Assembly (NCBI RefSeq): GCF_000961885.1
Contig: NZ_JZKH01000039.1
Coordinates: forward strand, 1-64,000
From: Streptomyces rubellomurinus
GTDB taxonomy: Bacteria > Actinomycetota > Actinomycetes > Streptomycetales > Streptomycetaceae
DNA length: 64,000 nt
Direction of reading: 5' to 3'
The first letter of the stretch is position 1; each line of letters opens with the position of its first letter. The notes beneath the pieces are model-generated. The model was not told the origin of the DNA, did no database searches, and saw nothing but the letters and a program-made list of their open reading frames with translations. This document shows positions 17,108-25,803 of the stretch, in pieces. Position numbers and translations under genes: made by a program.

Positions 17108-17234
17108 CTCATCCCTCTCGGTCCGTGGTGTGTGGTGCCGAGGTGCGTGGAAGGGGGCGCCGACCGGTGTCGTCGGCGGCCGGCGCCCCCGGGCCCGCCC
17201 GCCCGGAGCCGGGGAACTCCGGGTTGGCGGGGGC

Positions 17235-17414
17235 TCAGGTGGTGTCGGGCGGGTCGCTGTCCGGGGCGGTGGCCACGAAGGTGCTGTGGGAGGTCTCCTG
17301 GTTGTGCACGGTGATGCCCAGCAGGCCGATCACGGTGAGGTGCCCGAGCACGAAAAGGGCCTTGACCACGGGGTGGACCGTGTCGCGGTGCTGGCCGCGG
17401 TGCTGGCCGGTCAT
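17235..17414 (-). CDS. Small membrane protein coupled to HATPase gene
   Basis: 59 aa from ATG 17414, which overlaps the stop of the upstream HATPase gene (ATGA). A His/Gln/Arg-rich start (TGQHRGQHRDTVHPV), one hydrophobic helix (KALFVLGHLTVIGLLGITV) and a polar tail. Translational coupling supports it as a real gene. 127 nt separate it from the hemB-like gene downstream on the same strand. Function unknown. Confidence 0.6.
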   Translation of the reverse strand: MTGQHRGQHRDTVHPVVKALFVLGHLTVIGLLGITVHNQETSHSTFVATAPDSDPPDTT

Positions 17415-17833
17415 GCCGTACCTCGCATCCGCAGGTCCGCATGCACGGTCTTGCCGAGCGTGATCGGGGTGACTCCCCACTGGCCTCGGGTGAGCTTGTG
17501 CACGAGAGCCAGTCCCCGCCCGCCCTCGTCATCCCGCCCGGCGTCCATCAGGACCGGCGTGATTCGGCTGCCGTCCGTGACCTCGATCCGCACCGTCCTG
17601 GCGGTGATCCGGGTGATCTCGACCGTCATCCGAAGCTGGCAGCCGGTCTTGGCCGCGTTGCCCGCGAGCTCGGAGGCGATCAGCTGAGCGTCGTCGATCA
17701 GCTCGTCCATGCCCCACTCGGCCAGCTTGTCGCGGACCAGGCGGCGGGCCGCTGAGGCCGACTCGGGCCGGTAGGGCAGGTGGGCGAGAGACGGCTTCTC
17801 GGTGACGGTCGCCGGGGCGGTCGCCGTGCTCAC
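17411..17833 (-). CDS. RsbW-like HATPase (anti-sigma factor kinase fold)
   Basis: 140-aa stand-alone GHKL ATPase domain. Visible boxes: N box ELAGNAAKTG (atypical, usual form ELVTNAVRH), G1-like DGSRITPV, and G2 GRGLALVHKL. Proteins of this type in streptomycetes are often encoded beside XRE-type regulators and short partner proteins, and act as kinases or switches, but few have known targets. GTG 17833 overlaps the stop of the preceding small ORF (GTGA) and its own stop overlaps the next ATG, forming a three-gene coupled unit. Confidence 0.8.
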   Translation of the reverse strand: MSTATAPATVTEKPSLAHLPYRPESASAARRLVRDKLAEWGMDELIDDAQLIASELAGNAAKTGCQLRMTVEITRITARTVRIEVTDGSRITPVLMDAGRDDEGGRGLALVHKLTRGQWGVTPITLGKTVHADLRMRGTA

Positions 17834-17988
17834 GAGGCCGGAAGCATCCGGGGGTCGGCGGCCGGGTGGAAGTCGGCCCAGCCGGCCGCCGCGGTGGCCA
17901 GGGTGCTCCGTCGCAGGCGCTCCCGGGCGGATCTGCGCGGCCCGGACGGCATCGGGGCGGGGTGCGGCGGGCGGCGGGTAGCGGCCAT
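17830..17988 (-). CDS. Short basic protein (52 aa) upstream of HATPase
   Basis: ATG 17988 (or GTG 17991) to TGA 17830, which overlaps the HATPase GTG start. MAATRRPPHPAPMPSGPRRS, a basic helix RERLRRSTLATAAAGWADF, and tail HPAADPRMLPAS. The 4-nt overlap with the next gene is the main evidence; no known family. Confidence 0.5.
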   Translation of the reverse strand: MAATRRPPHPAPMPSGPRRSARERLRRSTLATAAAGWADFHPAADPRMLPAS

Positions 17989-18123
17989 CACGGGCTCCAG
18001 GGGATCAGCGGTGTGGTGGAAGCACCGGTCCGGACCGCCTACGGGTCCGGACCGGGCTCATGCCCCGGGGATTCGCCTCTCGGGGGGCTGAGCACCACGA
18101 TGCCGCTGATGTAAGGCCCTGAA

Positions 18124-18140
18124 TTTCACCAGAAGTGAAA
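18124..18140. promoter_or_regulatory. Inverted repeat TTTCAC-N5-GTGAAA
   Basis: Perfect 6-bp arms with 5-nt spacer, between the end of the XRE regulator gene and the start of the small ORF/HATPase unit. Candidate operator for that unit; its position 5 nt before the XRE stop also permits a weak terminator role. Confidence 0.5.
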
Positions 18141-18145
18141 GATCG

Positions 18146-19345
18146 TCAGATGCCCGTTCGCGTGATCCAGGTTGACAGCCGTACACTCCGGCGGCTAGCG
18201 GAGCGTGACAGGGCGGTCACTGTTTCGCGGGCAAGCGGGTGCCGGGAGACCTGCTCGGGCGCGACCGCGAACGCGGCGTCCAGCTGATCAAGCGCAGCTT
18301 CGGGCTTGGCCATCCATCGGTAGGCGCGGGCGAGGTCGATGTGGTGGTGCCCGATCCTGGTCGGCGCCCACCCGGCCGGGAACCGCAGGCCCTTCGCGGC
18401 GGCTACCGCCTGGTCGTGCTCGCCGGCCTCCACCAGCGTCATCACCCGGTGGACCTGCACGTTCGTGGGGCCGAAGTGCAGCGACAGGTCGGGCTGTTCG
18501 CCGGTCTTGGCGGCGACCTTCTGGGCCTCGTCCAGGTGGTGCTTCATCACGTCCGTCTGCCGGGAGCGGGCGGCGACCACCGCGGAGCCGAGGTGAAGCT
18601 GACCCGTGGTTACCAGCGCACTCGGCGTCTTCGCATCGGTGCCCTCCAGGTGGCCCCGGCCGGACTCCTGGAGGCGCCGGCACGCTTCCAGGTCGCCGAC
18701 GCGCAGGTAGGCGGTGACCCGCAGGTACTCGCGGGCGGCCCGAAGCGCGGGCGCCCGGTCGCCGGCCCGCTGAGCGGCCCAGTCCATCCGGGCCAGCGCC
18801 GTCGCCGACAGGTCGCTCAGCCCGATCGCGATCCCGACCGAGTGCCCGCACCGGTAGGCCTCCGACAGCAGACCCCACGCCTGGCGCTGCTGCTCGCCGG
18901 TGAACTCGTGCGCGGCCGTGTGCAGCTCGACCAGGAGCCCCGGCAGCATCGCCACCATCGGCTTGTACTTCGCGGCCTGGGCCAGCGCGTTCACCTGCCG
19001 CACCGCAGCCCGAAGCGCCGGCAGAGCCCGCGGGCGCACAGCGTCCTGCGGCGGCAGGTCGTACAGGTCGAGCGTCGAACGGATCGGCCCCATCAGCGGG
19101 ACCAGTGGGTCATCGGCCATTCCGTCACTGTACGAGGGCGGCTGAAGGTCGCCCGGTTCAACTCCCAAGGCCCTGGCGACCGCTGCCACGAACTCCGGCG
19201 TCGCCGGCTTGTGCCCCGACACCACCTTCGTGAGCAGGCTGTACGAGACGTGAGCGCGGTCGGCGAGCTGCCGGTGGCTCAAACCCCTCACATCCTCGTA
19301 GGCCGCGATCCGCTGGCCGATGCTGATTCCGTCCGGAGGTGCCAT
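18146..19345 (-). CDS. XRE-family regulator with TPR-like C-terminal region
   Basis: 399 aa from ATG 19345 (GGGGA 5 nt upstream); an ATG at 19357 is an alternative. N-terminal HTH_XRE at about 8-65 (IGQRIAAYEDVRGLSHRQLA, YSLLTKVVSGHKPATPEFVA). The rest is helical repeat (AALRAAVRQVNALAQAAKYK ... EAALDQLDAAFAVAPEQ), as in many streptomycete XRE-TPR regulators that respond to small peptides or metabolites. It is upstream of and co-oriented with the HATPase/hemB-like genes and may control them. Not the phage immunity repressor by position. Confidence 0.85.
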   Translation of the reverse strand: MAPPDGISIGQRIAAYEDVRGLSHRQLADRAHVSYSLLTKVVSGHKPATPEFVAAVARALGVEPGDLQPPSYSDGMADDPLVPLMGPIRSTLDLYDLPPQDAVRPRALPALRAAVRQVNALAQAAKYKPMVAMLPGLLVELHTAAHEFTGEQQRQAWGLLSEAYRCGHSVGIAIGLSDLSATALARMDWAAQRAGDRAPALRAAREYLRVTAYLRVGDLEACRRLQESGRGHLEGTDAKTPSALVTTGQLHLGSAVVAARSRQTDVMKHHLDEAQKVAAKTGEQPDLSLHFGPTNVQVHRVMTLVEAGEHDQAVAAAKGLRFPAGWAPTRIGHHHIDLARAYRWMAKPEAALDQLDAAFAVAPEQVSRHPLARETVTALSRSASRRSVRLSTWITRTGI

Positions 19346-19630
19346 GCTGGTCCCCATCCCGTGCACGCCTTGAACCCGTGTGCACGGGACCGTACCCCCG
19401 AATGCGCCCGCCCACAGATCGTTTCGGCAAGCGGCGTTGACGTCGAATCAGATCTGGCGCGACTTCCGCACCTGATCGTCGCGGGTGGTGGCCACCACGA
19501 ACTCGGTCGTCGGATCGTGCGCCATACCTATCAGCCGGAAACAAGGGTCACAGGTCGGCCACGAACTGCTTCACAGGCGCACAGCCCCGGTAGCGTCAGC
19601 GGACACTACACGACGCCCCAGGGGGGGACC

Positions 19631-20122
19631 ATGCGTATCCGTACTGCCACCGCGGCCCTCGCGGTCGGCCTGTTGGCCGCGGGCCTGACGGCCTGTTCCA
19701 GTACGAGCAGTGACAGCACGAAGGCGGCCGCGTCGGCGAGCAGCACGGCAGGTGCTCAGCCGACGTCGGCACCGGCGGCCGCCCAGGAGCCGGCACCGGC
19801 CGGAACCACGGCGGCCGCGCCCGCGCCGGCGGGTACCGGGCCGGGCGGTCTGCCGCCGAAGCCGGACGCTGCCACGACGGCCAAGTACATCGCGGCGCTC
19901 ACCGCGATCGACCCGGAGATCGTCGGCGACAAGCCGGACCGCGCGGTGTCGCGCGGTCGTGATCAGTGCTCCTCGGTGGCCGAGTTCTCGAAGGACACGG
20001 CGAAGCTGGTCGACTTGACGAACAAGCGCTTCACCTCGCCCAAGCACCCGGACGGGTTCGGCGCCGAGAAGGCTGCGAAGATCCTCGTCGTCGTCCGGGC
20101 GAGCATCTGCCCGACGTACTGA
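19631..20122 (+). CDS. Putative lipoprotein (prophage cargo)
   Basis: 163 aa. Type II signal peptide MRIRTATAALAVGLLAAG with lipobox LTAC (Cys at about 22), a long Ser/Ala/Pro/Thr linker, then a compact helical domain (DAATTAKYIAALTAIDPEIV, then a KILVVVRASIC end with two cysteines). ATG 19631 lies behind a run of G. Surface lipoproteins encoded next to prophage lysis genes sometimes block superinfection; no specific evidence here. Family resembles small secreted DUF732-like proteins only loosely. Confidence 0.75.
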   Translation: MRIRTATAALAVGLLAAGLTACSSTSSDSTKAAASASSTAGAQPTSAPAAAQEPAPAGTTAAAPAPAGTGPGGLPPKPDAATTAKYIAALTAIDPEIVGDKPDRAVSRGRDQCSSVAEFSKDTAKLVDLTNKRFTSPKHPDGFGAEKAAKILVVVRASICPTY

Positions 20123-20492
20123 ACCTCGAACGCGGCGATGCGCCCAACTCCCCCGGAGGCCAGTGGCGCATCGCCTGCCGGAGACGCCTGGCGCCCGCCG
20201 CGCCAGCCGCAACACGGGTGCTCCGCGTACTACCAGCGGGGGTTACGGAATCGGTTTGAGCGGATCCAGCGTCAGCCACTAGGGTCGACTTGACCTCGGG
20301 TCAGGCCTCGCTGCCCGCTGCGCACCAACCGTTCCGGTCATGGGTGGCTGCGGAGGTAGAGCCGTCGAGCGTCCGGGTGCGCTGATTCACGCGCGCCCCC
20401 TCTTGGCGCGGCCCCAGGAAGCCGCAACTCCCCGCTCTCCAGGCGTCCGGCCTAGCGTCCGCATTCTCCGCATGTGCCCTTGAAAGGCTAAA
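20123..20492. other. Gene-free stretch of 370 nt
   Basis: No convincing ORF with ribosome site on either strand; no tRNA. A promoter for the following gene is expected near 20440-20480 but no clear -35/-10 pair is seen. Confidence 0.5.
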
Positions 20493-20729
20493 ATGACCGA
20501 TATCTCCGTTTCCCCCAAGTCCGTCACCCAGGTCCTGCTCCAGGACGGCCAGTGGTACACCGTGAACACCGGAACGTTCACGATCGGCAGCTACCGGCTG
20601 CTGACCGACAACGAGTTGATGGACCACCTCCTCGCCACCGAGGTGAGCACCCCCGGGTTCTCGTTCGAGGAACCTGGCGGGCGGACTGTAACCGGGCCCC
20701 TTAGCTCGATTACAGCCATCCGCCGGTGA
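20493..20729 (+). CDS. Small hypothetical protein (78 aa)
   Basis: ATG 20493 to TGA 20729. Beta-rich sequence MTDISVSPKSVTQVLLQDGQ ... WYTVNTGTFTIGSYRLL ... GFSFEEPGG. Moderately lower GC and third-position bias support coding. Ends before a strong hairpin. Small proteins of this kind with W-Y-V motifs occur in streptomycete mobile elements; function unknown. Confidence 0.6.
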   Translation: MTDISVSPKSVTQVLLQDGQWYTVNTGTFTIGSYRLLTDNELMDHLLATEVSTPGFSFEEPGGRTVTGPLSSITAIRR

Positions 20730-20763
20730 CGGCGGCAACAGACTGACCCCTGAAGCGCCGAAT

Positions 20764-20798
20764 CGCCCCCGCCCTGGCTCGCAGCCAGGGCGGGGGCG
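20764..20798. terminator. Bidirectional terminator at end of late operon
   Basis: Perfect 16-bp stem (20764-20779 / 20783-20798), 3-nt loop, between convergent cargo gene and phage lysis genes. Confidence 0.88.
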
Positions 20799-20812
20799 TG
20801 GTGTTCAGCCGT

Positions 20813-21121
20813 TCACCGGTTCTGGAGTTCCTTGACGGCGCCCTCGATGCGGTCGACGGCGTCCCGCAGCGAGGTCCCGCTGTTGCGGCCCAGCTCGTGC
20901 TCGATGCTGGCCAGGCGCTCCATCACGCCGGGCCGGGCGGGGACTCCGGGTCGCGCCGGCGTGCCCTGCCAGTCCTCGGACCAGGCGTCGAGGGCCCGGT
21001 GCATCCGGCGAACGGTTCGCCAGAGGACGGCGAGCAGGGCGAGCACGGTCCCGAGGGCGGTGGCCCAGGCGGCCAGGGCGTCGACCTGGACGACGCCGGT
21101 CGACTCGGCAAAGGCGGTCAC
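20813..21121 (-). CDS. DUF2746-like phage membrane/coiled-coil protein
   Basis: 102 aa from GTG 21121, overlapping the holin stop by 4 nt. A helix (ALAAWATALGTVLALLAVLW) is followed by RTVRRMHRALDAWSEDWQGT and a C-terminal coiled coil (MERLASIEHELGRN, LRDAVDRIEGAVKELQNR). DUF2746-type proteins follow holins in actinophages; a spanin-like or holin-partner role is possible but unproven. Confidence 0.65.
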   Translation of the reverse strand: MTAFAESTGVVQVDALAAWATALGTVLALLAVLWRTVRRMHRALDAWSEDWQGTPARPGVPARPGVMERLASIEHELGRNSGTSLRDAVDRIEGAVKELQNR

Positions 21122-21351
21122 GGGCGGCTCGCCGGGTCGATCCGGGTGGGCAGCAGGGCGGCCGTGTCGGCGCGGCCGATGAACACGCCGAGCGCGCCCT
21201 TGATGACGGCGAGGCCGGCCGGTACAGCTGCGATGGCGGCCGACTGGACGCTGGACAGGCCGGTGACCCCGCCGACCAGGAGCAGGCCTATGACGGCCTC
21301 CAGGTAGGTGGCGGCGGTGCGTTCGGCGAGGTCGACGAGGAGCTTGGTCAT
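21118..21351 (-). CDS. Holin, r1t-like
   Basis: 77 aa with two hydrophobic segments (YLEAVIGLLLVGGVTG and AAIAAVPAGLAVIKGALGVF) and the N-terminal LLVDLAERTAATYLEA typical of r1t-type holins of actinophages. It would permeabilise the membrane to release the endolysin, which is encoded 24 nt upstream on the same strand. Confidence 0.78.
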   Translation of the reverse strand: MTKLLVDLAERTAATYLEAVIGLLLVGGVTGLSSVQSAAIAAVPAGLAVIKGALGVFIGRADTAALLPTRIDPASRP

Positions 21352-21375
21352 GGTGGTGTCCGATCTGGTGCGAGG

Positions 21376-22449
21376 TCAGGCGAAGAGTCGGCGCCAGGTC
21401 TCCGGGCCGGGGTAGCCATCGGCGTCCGCACCCGTCCAACCCTGGGCCTGCTGGAACGCCTGGACGGCCCGCCGGTCGGCTTCGCTCCACTGCGGGCCGG
21501 GGCCGATCCGGTAGGCGCCGCCGTAGCCCTTCGCGACCAGCTGCTCGCCGAGCTGGCGGACGTAGTCGTTGTTCTGCCCCGGGCCGAAGCACTCCCGACC
21601 GGGGAACGCAGGCGCGCCGCCGGGCAGGTAGCCGATGAGCTCCCGGAGCGAGGCCTCGCCCGGAACGCCGTCCGCGTCCGCACCGCCGTAGCCGAGGGAG
21701 CGCTGGTAGTCCGCGTAGTTCCCCGTGTCGGCATCCGTCCAGTCGGGCCCAGGCCCGACCTGGTAGTAGCTACCGAAGCCATGCGAGACCAGCGCCTCGC
21801 CTACGGCGGTCACCTGGGGACCCTGAGCACCGTAGCCGTACGCCAGCCCGTTGATCGTGGTCTGGTAGCGGGCCGGAGTCGGGTCCGGCGCGGGGGCGGG
21901 AGCGGGCTCGACCGAAGCGGACGGCGTACCGACGCGGGCGGACGGGACGCCGCCCAGCGCCGGGTCCGCGCTGACCGTCCCCTCCGGATAGTCGGGCACG
22001 CCGTACCCGTACGGCGACCCGGGGCCCTGACGCGGGCGCTGTCGGGCGTACACCCCGTCGCCCTGCGGCGAGCCCCCGGAGTTGGTGTTGCCCTCGATCG
22101 TCCAGATCGTGTCCTGGTCGTAGGCGACGACCACGCCGACGTGGTCCTGGCCGTGGCTGCCCAGGTAGAAGGGGCCGCCGAGCACCGGGTACTCGGTCCA
22201 GCGGCCCTGCTGCTGCCACCAGTCCACGGCCGTCGCGCACGACGCGGTGAGCGGCCAGCGCTCGGCCATACCCTCGGTCTGCGTGGCGCCCCAGGCGGTG
22301 AACGTTGCGCACCACGCCTGCCCCTGCGACCACTCGAGGCCCGGCACCGCCGGGGAGAACTTCTGGACGTTGTTCCACGAGCCGCCGCTGTCGCGACCCT
22401 CGTGGTAGCCCTCCTCGCTGGTGAGTAGGGCGACGAACTCATCACGCAC
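21376..22449 (-). CDS. Endolysin: CHAP peptidase with two C-terminal binding repeats
   Basis: 357 aa. N-terminal CHAP cysteine peptidase: QAWCATFTAWGA (Cys), HVGVVVAYD (His), IEGNTN (Glu/Asn). A Pro/Ala linker (SVEPAPAPAPDPTPA) leads to two homologous peptidoglycan-binding-like repeats, each containing GPGPxWxxAD and a YxRSLGYxGADADGxPG-type motif, ending in ETWRRLFA. GTG 22449 is chosen because AGGAGG lies 5 nt upstream; a longer start would place that site inside the gene. It cuts host peptidoglycan at lysis. Confidence 0.9.
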   Translation of the reverse strand: MRDEFVALLTSEEGYHEGRDSGGSWNNVQKFSPAVPGLEWSQGQAWCATFTAWGATQTEGMAERWPLTASCATAVDWWQQQGRWTEYPVLGGPFYLGSHGQDHVGVVVAYDQDTIWTIEGNTNSGGSPQGDGVYARQRPRQGPGSPYGYGVPDYPEGTVSADPALGGVPSARVGTPSASVEPAPAPAPDPTPARYQTTINGLAYGYGAQGPQVTAVGEALVSHGFGSYYQVGPGPDWTDADTGNYADYQRSLGYGGADADGVPGEASLRELIGYLPGGAPAFPGRECFGPGQNNDYVRQLGEQLVAKGYGGAYRIGPGPQWSEADRRAVQAFQQAQGWTGADADGYPGPETWRRLFA

Positions 22450-22519
22450 GGGTGCCTCCTGGCACATGAAAGTGCCCCCGACCGGAGTAGCGCGGGGGCG
22501 GTTGGGATCGGGATGTGGG

Positions 22520-23041
22520 TCAGGCGCGGCGGCGGAGTTCCATCCACGACCCGGCGAGAACACGGGTCGCGGTGGCGGTGGCAACGTTCTGGGCCCACAT
22601 GAGGCGCAGCAGGCCGGCGGTCGTCACGGTGACGATCCCCTCGAGCTTCACCCAGGTGTTGGCGCCCGAGGAGATGCCGAAGCCGAGGACGCTGGCGGCG
22701 GTCGCGTTGCGGATCGCGAAGAACTCGACGGGTCCGTTGGTTCCGGTGGTGATGGCGACGGTGTGGGCGCCGGTGCCGGCGAAGTGCAGCGTGCTGCCGG
22801 CGGGGAGGTCCCAGCCGAACTTCACGTCCCCGTTGCTGTCGCCGGCGCCCATGAACAGCTGCAGCTCGAACGTGTAGGTGGCGCCCGCCTCGACGGCGGC
22901 CTGCAGGTGGTCGTCGGCCTGCAACACGGTCGAGTTGGTGACCGACTCGTCGGTGGTCTTGGTGATGAACTCGGGCAACGAGGCGCGCAGGCCTGCGCCG
23001 GTGATTCTCTGGCCGGCGGCCCACGCCGGATAGGTGGACAT
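22520..23041 (-). CDS. Tail-tip structural protein, putative
   Basis: 173 aa. Begins MSTYPAWAAGQRITGAGLRA, common at the start of actinophage tail-tip proteins, then a jelly-roll-like beta domain (AGATYTFELQLFMGAGDSN, GSTLHFAGTGAHTV, GLLRLMWAQNVATATATRVL). Lies between the large tail protein (7 nt away) and the endolysin. Could take part in receptor binding; inferred from position. Confidence 0.7.
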   Translation of the reverse strand: MSTYPAWAAGQRITGAGLRASLPEFITKTTDESVTNSTVLQADDHLQAAVEAGATYTFELQLFMGAGDSNGDVKFGWDLPAGSTLHFAGTGAHTVAITTGTNGPVEFFAIRNATAASVLGFGISSGANTWVKLEGIVTVTTAGLLRLMWAQNVATATATRVLAGSWMELRRRA

Positions 23042-23048
23042 GGTGCTC

Positions 23049-25790
23049 CTACAGGGCGGTGATGGCGGGCTGCCACAGCCGGACGTCCGCAGCGGCCGGC
23101 AGCGGCTTGGTGACGCCGTTGACGGAGCGGACGGCGGTTGCGGTCTGCGGGCTGGTGGTGCCGGTCAGGGCGGTGATGGTCACGCGCTCGCCGACGATGA
23201 GCACGTCGACCGGGTACTCGGCGGGGTCGGTGCTCCACAGCGGCCCGGTGGTGGTGGCGATGGACAGGGTGGTGGCTGTGGCGGTCGCGCCTGCGGCCAG
23301 CTGGCTGCCTGAGGTGTCCGCTCGGCCGCACACCGGGTCGTCCAGGACGGCGACGTTCCAGCCCCCTGCTGGCGAGCAGTTGAGGGTGAGATCCCAGTCG
23401 TACAGGCCGAGGGTCTCGGTGTAGCCCTCGACGATGAGGTCGGCCGTGGTGGGGCCGTCCGCCGGCGGCAGGCCGGTGATGGTGATGCGGTCGCGTAGGT
23501 CGATCCGGAGGGCGGCCGGGATGAGGCGTGGGGCGGCCGCGAGGTCGAGGCGGACGCTCGGGTACCGGGCGCCGTCCCAGGTACCGAGGTGCAACCGCCA
23601 GCCGGCGATGTCAGGCAGTTGGCCGTCCCGGTGAAGGCTGAGGGTCACGGCCTCGTCGTAGCGACCGACCCCAGCCGGAGGCATCTGGACCGACAGGCGG
23701 CTGGTGGTGTCGACAGCCCGCGCCGACGAGCCACCCGATCTCGTGATCGTCACGTCGTTGCGGACGGCCTGGTCGTCGTCGACCAGCTCCAGCGGCGGGG
23801 CGACATCGCCCGCCCCGAAGTCCAGCGTGATCGTCGGCCGCTGGTTGTAGGTGAGGTACCCGGGGCGGTACCAGAGGGCGATGCTGTCCCGGTGCTCGGC
23901 CAGGACGCCGTTGTCGGTCTCGGCGGCCTCCTGGAGCAGGGCGAGGAAGGTGGCCGGACGCTGGGCCCCCAGCGCGACCTCGCCGTCGATCTCGCCGAGG
24001 GTCAGCGCGGCTACGCCCTCCTCCCGGCAGAGTCGGGTGATCCGTTGGTTCGGCCGGTCACCCTCGAACGCGTTGTCGGCGTGGGAGTAGACGTCCGCCG
24101 CGCTGCCGAACACGGCGAGGTGGCCGAGCGCCATCCCATCCAGCAGGTCCCCGAGCTGGGTGTCGATCTCTGTGAGTGCTCCGATGGTGCCGGGGGCCGT
24201 ACCGCTCACGGACCAGCTCGACTGGCTGCCGACTGCGAACCACTGGACGAGGAACTGCAGGTTCGCACCGACCTGGGTGACCCGGATCAGCATCTGGTGC
24301 CAGCCGCCCGCGAACAGGTTGGCCGGCTCGACCGCGTCGAGGACGGTGTTTCCCGCAGCGTCGAGGGCGTACAGGTGCATGCTGGTGCCGCTCAGCGCGC
24401 CCACGTCGAGGACCCAGGTGGCAGCCGTTCCGGAGGTCTTCCAGGTGAGGAGCCGAGAGGTCTGAGCAGGGACGGTGGCCGCTCGATACAGGAAGTTGAT
24501 CTGCCAGACGGTCAGCGGCGTGCTCGGTGCCGGGACGACGCCGTGGAAGCGCGCCCCGGTGCGCAGCACCGGCAGCGGCTGGGAGCCGGCGAGGTCCGAG
24601 TCCGCTCCGAACTCGATGGCGGTGACCTCCAGCGGGTTGACGCCTGGCAGCGGGGAGTACGCCTGGCTGGCGCCTCGTTCGTCCTCCAGCGGCCAGTAGG
24701 CGAGCGGCTGCCCACTCGGAATGCTGCGACGCAGGGTGGACTGCAGGGGGGCCGCACCTTGACCTAGACGGCGCATGATGCCGGCGGCCTGGACGGGAAC
24801 GAAGACGTCTGTGCCGGACACGTCCCGCCGGGGCGGCCAAGCGGCGACCTCACCGATGAACCTCGCTACCCGGTTCGTGATCTCGGCGCCGTCTGCGATG
24901 GTCCAGGTCCGGCCGGAGCTGTCCGAGAACGAGCTGGCGCCCGGGGCCTGGACGGTGAAGTCGGGTGTAGCGACGGCCGACCCATCGATGCCGGCGCGAA
25001 CCTCTGCTCGAAGGACGTGCAGCGGTAGCGTACTCACGGCGGGTACCAGGGTGTTGTCGCCGATCACCAGGGGCGCCGTTCCAGGGTGGATCGACGTCGC
25101 CCCCGCGGTGACGACTGCATCTCCGAGTTGGGTCCATGGACCGCTCGTGCTGGCCGCGGTGTAGAAGCGGACCGTATGGCCTCCGGTGCCGTTGTCCACG
25201 TCAAGGGTCGCGCGCAGGGCCATGCGGCCGGCCTGCGTCGGCTGGACGGCCTGCGTGGATCCGATCGACCGGAAGGTCGCCCCAGTTCCGTCCGCGCTCC
25301 ACTCGAGGAACAGGAAAGCGTTGCCGACCATGAGTCGCCAACTACGCTGCTCCCCAGTTGAGTTGTCGTAGCGGCTGATGACCTCGTGGTACTGCTCATC
25401 GATGGGCAGGCTCCAGAGGCCGTCGAGATCGACGCGGACGTCCAGATCGCCGGTGATGCGGAGTACGGGGGCATCGGGGGTCGTGGCGCGGCCGCCGGTG
25501 GTGCCCGGGACGTCGAGGTAGGCGCTGGCGCCGGGCACCGACACCCGGATCGGGGTGTTGCGGCCGAGGAGCCCGTAGTAGGGGCTCACGGGGTTGCGGG
25601 GCGAGTACTTGCCCGAGCGGTTGTCGAGGGTGAGAGTGCACTTCGCGGGGTCCACCCGCGAGCCCTCGTCGTGTCGGCCTCGCTCGATGTGGATGCGGTC
25701 GCCCAGGCGGACGTCGGACGTGACGTCGATCCAGGTGCCGCCCAGTTGCAGATCGACCTGAACAGCAAGCGGGGTGGTGGGGAAGGCCAT
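23049..25790 (-). CDS. Large tail-tip/hub protein with LamG-like domain
   Basis: 913 aa from ATG 25790. N-terminal region (LAVQVDLQLGGTWIDVTSDV, DPAKCTLTLDNRSGKYSPRN) matches hub or baseplate proteins of siphoviruses; two concanavalin/LamG-like beta-sandwich segments follow (about 110-230 and 440-570; GGWHQMLIRVTQ). The C-terminal third resembles the tail-associated base domain (RLCREEGVAALTLGEIDGEV). It is the largest protein of the element and, with the tape measure and one small tip protein, makes an unusually short tail-tip set. Carbohydrate-binding function is inferred from the sandwich pattern. Confidence 0.8.
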   Translation of the reverse strand: MAFPTTPLAVQVDLQLGGTWIDVTSDVRLGDRIHIERGRHDEGSRVDPAKCTLTLDNRSGKYSPRNPVSPYYGLLGRNTPIRVSVPGASAYLDVPGTTGGRATTPDAPVLRITGDLDVRVDLDGLWSLPIDEQYHEVISRYDNSTGEQRSWRLMVGNAFLFLEWSADGTGATFRSIGSTQAVQPTQAGRMALRATLDVDNGTGGHTVRFYTAASTSGPWTQLGDAVVTAGATSIHPGTAPLVIGDNTLVPAVSTLPLHVLRAEVRAGIDGSAVATPDFTVQAPGASSFSDSSGRTWTIADGAEITNRVARFIGEVAAWPPRRDVSGTDVFVPVQAAGIMRRLGQGAAPLQSTLRRSIPSGQPLAYWPLEDERGASQAYSPLPGVNPLEVTAIEFGADSDLAGSQPLPVLRTGARFHGVVPAPSTPLTVWQINFLYRAATVPAQTSRLLTWKTSGTAATWVLDVGALSGTSMHLYALDAAGNTVLDAVEPANLFAGGWHQMLIRVTQVGANLQFLVQWFAVGSQSSWSVSGTAPGTIGALTEIDTQLGDLLDGMALGHLAVFGSAADVYSHADNAFEGDRPNQRITRLCREEGVAALTLGEIDGEVALGAQRPATFLALLQEAAETDNGVLAEHRDSIALWYRPGYLTYNQRPTITLDFGAGDVAPPLELVDDDQAVRNDVTITRSGGSSARAVDTTSRLSVQMPPAGVGRYDEAVTLSLHRDGQLPDIAGWRLHLGTWDGARYPSVRLDLAAAPRLIPAALRIDLRDRITITGLPPADGPTTADLIVEGYTETLGLYDWDLTLNCSPAGGWNVAVLDDPVCGRADTSGSQLAAGATATATTLSIATTTGPLWSTDPAEYPVDVLIVGERVTITALTGTTSPQTATAVRSVNGVTKPLPAAADVRLWQPAITAL

Positions 25791-25803
25791 GCGGCGCCCC
25801 TTT

